Below, piece after piece: positions 5,037 through 7,675 of a DNA stretch of 7,675 bases. The notes beneath the pieces were generated by a model, which was not told the origin of the DNA, searched no databases, and worked only from the letters and a program-made list of their open reading frames with translations. Origin of the DNA: Actinomycetes bacterium (GTDB lineage: Bacteria; Actinomycetota; Thermoleophilia; Solirubrobacterales; JACPNS01); contig JAEYBE010000037.1 in NCBI GenBank assembly GCA_023404495.1, forward strand, positions 1 to 7,675, in the 5' to 3' direction. The first letter of the stretch is position 1, and the number at the start of each line of letters is the position of its first letter. The position numbers were made by a program, and so were the translations under genes.

Positions 5037-5646
5037 GACGCTCGCAAACGACAATGTGACGCCCCTGCACGGGGAGGTTGATCCTGTTGTGGTCGGCCAA
5101 CGCGTCAAAGCGCTAAGAGAGGCAATGCAGCTCTCGCTCAGGGATCTCGCCGAGCGATCAGGCGTATCGGCGCCGATGCTGAGCCAGGTCGAGCGGGGGG
5201 AGACCAGCCCGACGCTGTCGGTCGCCGCACGGATCGCCCGCGGACTCGATCTCACGCTCAGTCAGCTGCTGCGCCTGGACGAATCGCAACACGTCGTGAT
5301 CGTCACTCGCGACCAGCGTCGCCAGGGCCCGGCCGCACAGGGCCACAGCTACGAAATGATCACCCCGCCGCTGCCAGGTCAGCGTGTCGCGCTCTCAGAG
5401 CACACGCTGGAGCCCGGCGCAAGCACTGGCGGCAAGGGAGACGCGTCGATTCACGAACCCGGATCGAGGGAGACGCTGCTCGTCCAGCAGGGACAGCTCG
5501 ACCTGCTGATCGACGACGAGCGCCGCACCCTTACCGAGGGAGATTCGGTCACCTTCGACGCCGATCTCCCGCACCACTTCGAGAACCCGGGCAAATCCAC
5601 AACCACCTTCCTTGCAGTTACAGCCGCCGGCCTCCGTCGCGGCTGA
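5035..5646 (+). CDS. XRE-family transcriptional regulator with C-terminal cupin domain
   Basis: The 203-residue protein joins an N-terminal Cro/C1-type helix-turn-helix (about 18-78; GQRVKALREAMQLSLRDLAERSGVSAPMLSQVERGETSPTLSVAARIARGL) to a cupin beta-barrel (about 115-197; HTLEPGAS, SIHEPGSRETLLVQQGQLDLLID, LTEGDSVTFDADLPHHFENPG). Such XRE-cupin proteins are ligand-responsive regulators; known relatives respond to amino acids, polyamines or other small molecules. Here the cupin keeps His140, Glu146 and His180/His181, so a bound metal or polar ligand is possible. The ATG at 5035 has no SD and lies inside the proposed operator, suggesting leaderless mRNA and autoregulation. leuC starts 26 bp after the stop in the same direction with no terminator, so the regulator is probably cotranscribed with leuCD. 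Control of leuCD or the GNAT gene is inferred from position only. Confidence 0.88.
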   Translation: MTLANDNVTPLHGEVDPVVVGQRVKALREAMQLSLRDLAERSGVSAPMLSQVERGETSPTLSVAARIARGLDLTLSQLLRLDESQHVVIVTRDQRRQGPAAQGHSYEMITPPLPGQRVALSEHTLEPGASTGGKGDASIHEPGSRETLLVQQGQLDLLIDDERRTLTEGDSVTFDADLPHHFENPGKSTTTFLAVTAAGLRRG

Positions 5647-5658
5647 TTCGACCCCAAC

Positions 5659-5663
5659 AGGAG
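5659..5663 (+). promoter_or_regulatory. leuC ribosome binding site
   Basis: AGGAG ends 9 nt before ATG 5673 and lies in the 26-bp gap after the XRE-cupin stop. It decides the leuC start. No pairing partner comparable to the leuA leader is visible nearby. Confidence 0.75.
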
Positions 5664-5672
5664 CCAAGACCA

Positions 5673-7070
5673 ATGCCAAAGACGATGTTCGACAAGATCT
5701 GGGAGCAACACGACGTTGCCGACGGTCTGCTCTACATCGACCTGCACCTCGTGCATGAAGTCACTTCACCGCAGGCCTTTGACGGCCTGCGCCTGGCCGG
5801 CCGCAAGGTCCGCCGCCCTGACCGCACGATGGCGACCGCAGACCACAACATCCCGACCGATGGGGCGACCACCCTCGCGCAGATCAAGGACGCGCTCAGC
5901 CGCAAGCAGATCGAGGTCCTTGAGCAGAACTGCGCCGAGTTCGGCGTACCCGTCCACTCAATCGGCTCCGAACACCAGGGCATCGTCCATGTGATCGGAC
6001 CTGAGATGGGCATCACCCAGCCCGGCATGACCATCGTCTGCGGCGACAGCCACACGGCAACCCACGGGGCCTTCGGCGCGCTCGCGTTTGGCATTGGTAC
6101 CAGCGAGGTCGAGCATGTGCTCGCAACCCAGACGCTGCCGCAGAGGAAGCCCAAGTCGATGCGCATCAACTACGTCGGCGAGCTCGGCTTCGGCGTCACG
6201 CCCAAGGACCTGATCCTCTACACGATCGGCGAGATGGGCGTTGACGGCGGCGTCGGCTACGTGATCGAGTACGCCGGCGAGGCGATCGAGCAGATGAACA
6301 TGGAAGGCCGCATGACGGTCTGCAACATGACGATCGAGGGCGGCGGTCGCGCCGGATTGATCGCTCCCGACGACACCACGTTCGAGTGGGTCAAGGGGCG
6401 CAAGGCAGCCCCATCATCGGAAGAGTGGGACGACGCCGTCGCGCAATGGAAGGACCTGCGCACAGACGACGGCGCGGTCTTTGACAAAGAAGTGACGATC
6501 GACTGCTCAAAGATCTCGCCGCAGGTCTCCTGGGGCACGACGCCGAGCATGGTCACCCAGGTCACCAGCGAGGTGCCAAACCCAGACACGTTCGAGAACG
6601 ACACGGACCGCGACGGCGCCGAGCGCGCGCTCGAGTACATGGGCCTCACGGCAGGCACCCCGATCCAGGAGATCAAGCTCGATCGCGTCTTCATCGGCAG
6701 CTGCACCAACAGCCGCATCGGCGACCTGCGCGCAGCGGCCGAGGTGATCAAGGGCCGCAAGGTGGCAGACACCGTCAACGCAATGGTCGTCCCGGGCAGT
6801 GCCCAGGTGAAGATTCAGGCCGAAGAAGAGGGTCTTGACCAGGTCTTCAAGGACGCGGGCTTTGACTGGCGCAGTGCCGGCTGCTCTATGTGCCTGGGGA
6901 TGAACCCGGACACGCTCGACCCTGGCGAGCGCTGCGCGAGCACCAGCAACCGCAACTTCGAGGGCCGTCAAGGCCGCGGAGGTCGCACGCACCTGGTCAG
7001 CCCGCAGATGGCCGCAGCCGCGGCGATCGCCGGACACTTCGTAGACATCCGAGAGTGGGAGAACAACTAA
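5673..7070 (+). CDS. leuC: 3-isopropylmalate dehydratase, large subunit
   Basis: LeuC is the large [4Fe-4S] subunit of isopropylmalate isomerase. With LeuD it converts 2-isopropylmalate, made by LeuA, into 3-isopropylmalate through dehydration and rehydration in the cytoplasm. The 465-residue product has the usual full length. Clear aconitase-family signatures appear in order: LHLVHEVTSPQAFDGL (24-39), ATADHNIPT (54-62), CGDSHTATHGAFGALAFGIGTSEVEHVLATQ (123-153), then IGSCTNSRIGDLRAAA (341-356) and AGCSMCLGMNPD (402-413). Cys344, Cys404 and Cys407 are the three cluster ligands, all present. A late motif, SPQMAAAAAIAGHFVDIR, closes the protein. Start at ATG 5673 is set by AGGAG 9 nt upstream. 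The stop TAA shares its last A with the leuD ATG, so the subunits are translationally coupled. Third codon positions are strongly G/C, typical of a core gene here. Confidence 0.97.
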   Translation: MPKTMFDKIWEQHDVADGLLYIDLHLVHEVTSPQAFDGLRLAGRKVRRPDRTMATADHNIPTDGATTLAQIKDALSRKQIEVLEQNCAEFGVPVHSIGSEHQGIVHVIGPEMGITQPGMTIVCGDSHTATHGAFGALAFGIGTSEVEHVLATQTLPQRKPKSMRINYVGELGFGVTPKDLILYTIGEMGVDGGVGYVIEYAGEAIEQMNMEGRMTVCNMTIEGGGRAGLIAPDDTTFEWVKGRKAAPSSEEWDDAVAQWKDLRTDDGAVFDKEVTIDCSKISPQVSWGTTPSMVTQVTSEVPNPDTFENDTDRDGAERALEYMGLTAGTPIQEIKLDRVFIGSCTNSRIGDLRAAAEVIKGRKVADTVNAMVVPGSAQVKIQAEEEGLDQVFKDAGFDWRSAGCSMCLGMNPDTLDPGERCASTSNRNFEGRQGRGGRTHLVSPQMAAAAAIAGHFVDIREWENN

Positions 7071-7633
7071 TGGAGCCCGTCACAACCGTCGAAGGCGGCG
7101 TCACTGTGCTCGACCGCAGCGACGTCGACACCGACCAGATCATCCCCAAGCAGTTCTTGAAGCGCGTCGAGCGCACGGGCTTTGGCGAGTTTCTCTTCTA
7201 CGACTGGCGCCAGGAGCCCGACTTCGAGTTGCCGGTCAACCCGATCCTCGCCACCGGCCGAAACTTCGGCTGCGGCTCCTCGCGCGAGCACGCGCCCTGG
7301 GCGCTCAACGACTACGGCTTCGAGGCGATCATCGCGCCGAGCTTTGCCGACATCTTCTACAACAACTGCTCAAAGAACGGCATGGTGCTCGTCACGCTGC
7401 CCGAGGAGCAGGTTCAGGAGATCGGCGCAGCTGGCGACGCGGTGATCGATCTTGCCGCGAAGGTTGTGCGCGCGGGAGGCAAGGAGTACCCGTTCCACAT
7501 CGAGGAGACGATCCGCCACAACCTGATCCACGGTCTCGACGACATCTCGATCACGCTCCAGGAAGAGCACCAGATCGACGAGTACGAGAAGACCCGCGAG
7601 CGCAAGGGGCCAAACACCACCGCGCTGGCGTAA
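7070..7633 (+). CDS. leuD: 3-isopropylmalate dehydratase, small subunit
   Basis: LeuD is the small swivelling subunit that completes the isomerase active site with LeuC. The 187-residue protein shows the family landmarks: VTVLDRSDVDTDQIIPKQFLKRVERTGFGEFLFYDW (11-46), ILATGRNFGCGSSREHAPWALNDYGFEAIIAPSFADIFYNNCSKNGM (59-105) with the substrate-contacting loop around GCGSSREHA, and a C-terminal IHGLDDISITLQEE. Length is within the usual range for bacterial LeuD. The same frame is open upstream to 6890, but that extension overlaps leuC and has no LeuD similarity. ATG 7070 gives the family N-terminus, overlaps the leuC stop by one base (TAATG), and has GGGAG (7057-7061) 8 nt ahead. No terminator is visible in the 42 bp left after the stop. 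Confidence 0.97.
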   Translation: MEPVTTVEGGVTVLDRSDVDTDQIIPKQFLKRVERTGFGEFLFYDWRQEPDFELPVNPILATGRNFGCGSSREHAPWALNDYGFEAIIAPSFADIFYNNCSKNGMVLVTLPEEQVQEIGAAGDAVIDLAAKVVRAGGKEYPFHIEETIRHNLIHGLDDISITLQEEHQIDEYEKTRERKGPNTTALA

Positions 7634-7637
7634 GCGG

Positions 7638-7675
7638 CTACTCCCGGCCGAAGTACCCGACGTAAAGTCCGCCGG
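7638..7675 (-). CDS. Possible C-terminal end of a convergent gene (partial)
   Basis: On the minus strand one frame reads GGLYVGYFGRE and then TAG (7640-7638). The other two frames are also open over this short stretch, so openness alone proves nothing. The peptide has plausible protein-like composition, and the stop falls 4 bp after the leuD stop, matching the tail-to-tail packing seen at the other convergent pairs in this window. Only eleven residues are visible, so no family can be named and the call could be wrong. Confidence 0.25.
   Translation of the reverse strand, partial: GGLYVGYFGRE

Noticed and set aside
5005..5047. Upstream start (ATG 5047) for the GNAT gene, 14 residues longer
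   Set aside because: It would overlap the start of the XRE gene and the proposed operator, adds residues with no family similarity, and has no SD; the ATG pair at 5005/5002 fits better.
6890..7069. 60-codon N-terminal extension of leuD
   Set aside because: It overlaps leuC in another frame, reads as Arg/Pro-rich shadow sequence, and the SD and TAATG junction support ATG 7070.
1..7675. CRISPR arrays, tRNA or rRNA genes, insertion sequences
   Set aside because: No regularly spaced repeats, cloverleaf, rRNA motif, transposase or terminal inverted repeats were seen on either strand.

Overview
The window comes from a high-GC bacterium, most likely an actinobacterium. The evidence is a strong GC preference at third codon positions in the leu genes, GTG starts, start codons without a Shine-Dalgarno (SD) sequence, and an actinobacterial-style leucine leader upstream of leuA. 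A deep lineage such as Thermoleophilia/Solirubrobacterales is a guess; the sequence alone does not fix it.

Layout. At the left edge (1-231, +) is the C-terminal end of an unrecognised small membrane protein. It is followed tail-to-tail by a minus-strand gene (253-1479) for a PD-(D/E)XK, Mrr-like nuclease with a helical N-terminal region. These two look like accessory genes with less GC-rich codon use. The rest is a leucine-biosynthesis neighbourhood. A short leucine-rich leader ORF (1528-1584) precedes leuA (1675-3285, 2-isopropylmalate synthase), and leuA ends in a perfect 32-bp palindrome (3302-3333). Next come an iron-alcohol-dehydrogenase/maleylacetate-reductase-like gene (3365-4423, +), a convergent GNAT acetyltransferase (4412-5005, -) and, divergent from it across 29 bp, an XRE-cupin regulator (5035-5646, +). 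leuC (5673-7070) and leuD (7070-7633) follow the regulator closely and code for the two subunits of isopropylmalate isomerase. A possible minus-strand C-terminus lies at the right edge (7638-7675). No leuB is present in the window.

How it works together. LeuA makes 2-isopropylmalate and LeuCD isomerises it to 3-isopropylmalate; the next enzyme (LeuB) must be encoded elsewhere. The most striking element is the leuA leader. An 18-residue peptide with seven Leu codons (six consecutive) is encoded by a pyrimidine tract that is complementary, over 12 bp including one G-U pair, to the purine tract forming the leuA Shine-Dalgarno region. This suggests a very direct translational attenuation switch: the sensing codons are themselves the anti-SD, and a ribosome stalled on them for lack of leucyl-tRNA would free the leuA ribosome binding site. 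Leucine leaders upstream of actinobacterial leuA are known in general; this pairing is my reading of the sequence. leuCD has no such leader and instead sits directly behind the XRE-cupin regulator, so the two halves of the pathway appear to be controlled differently.
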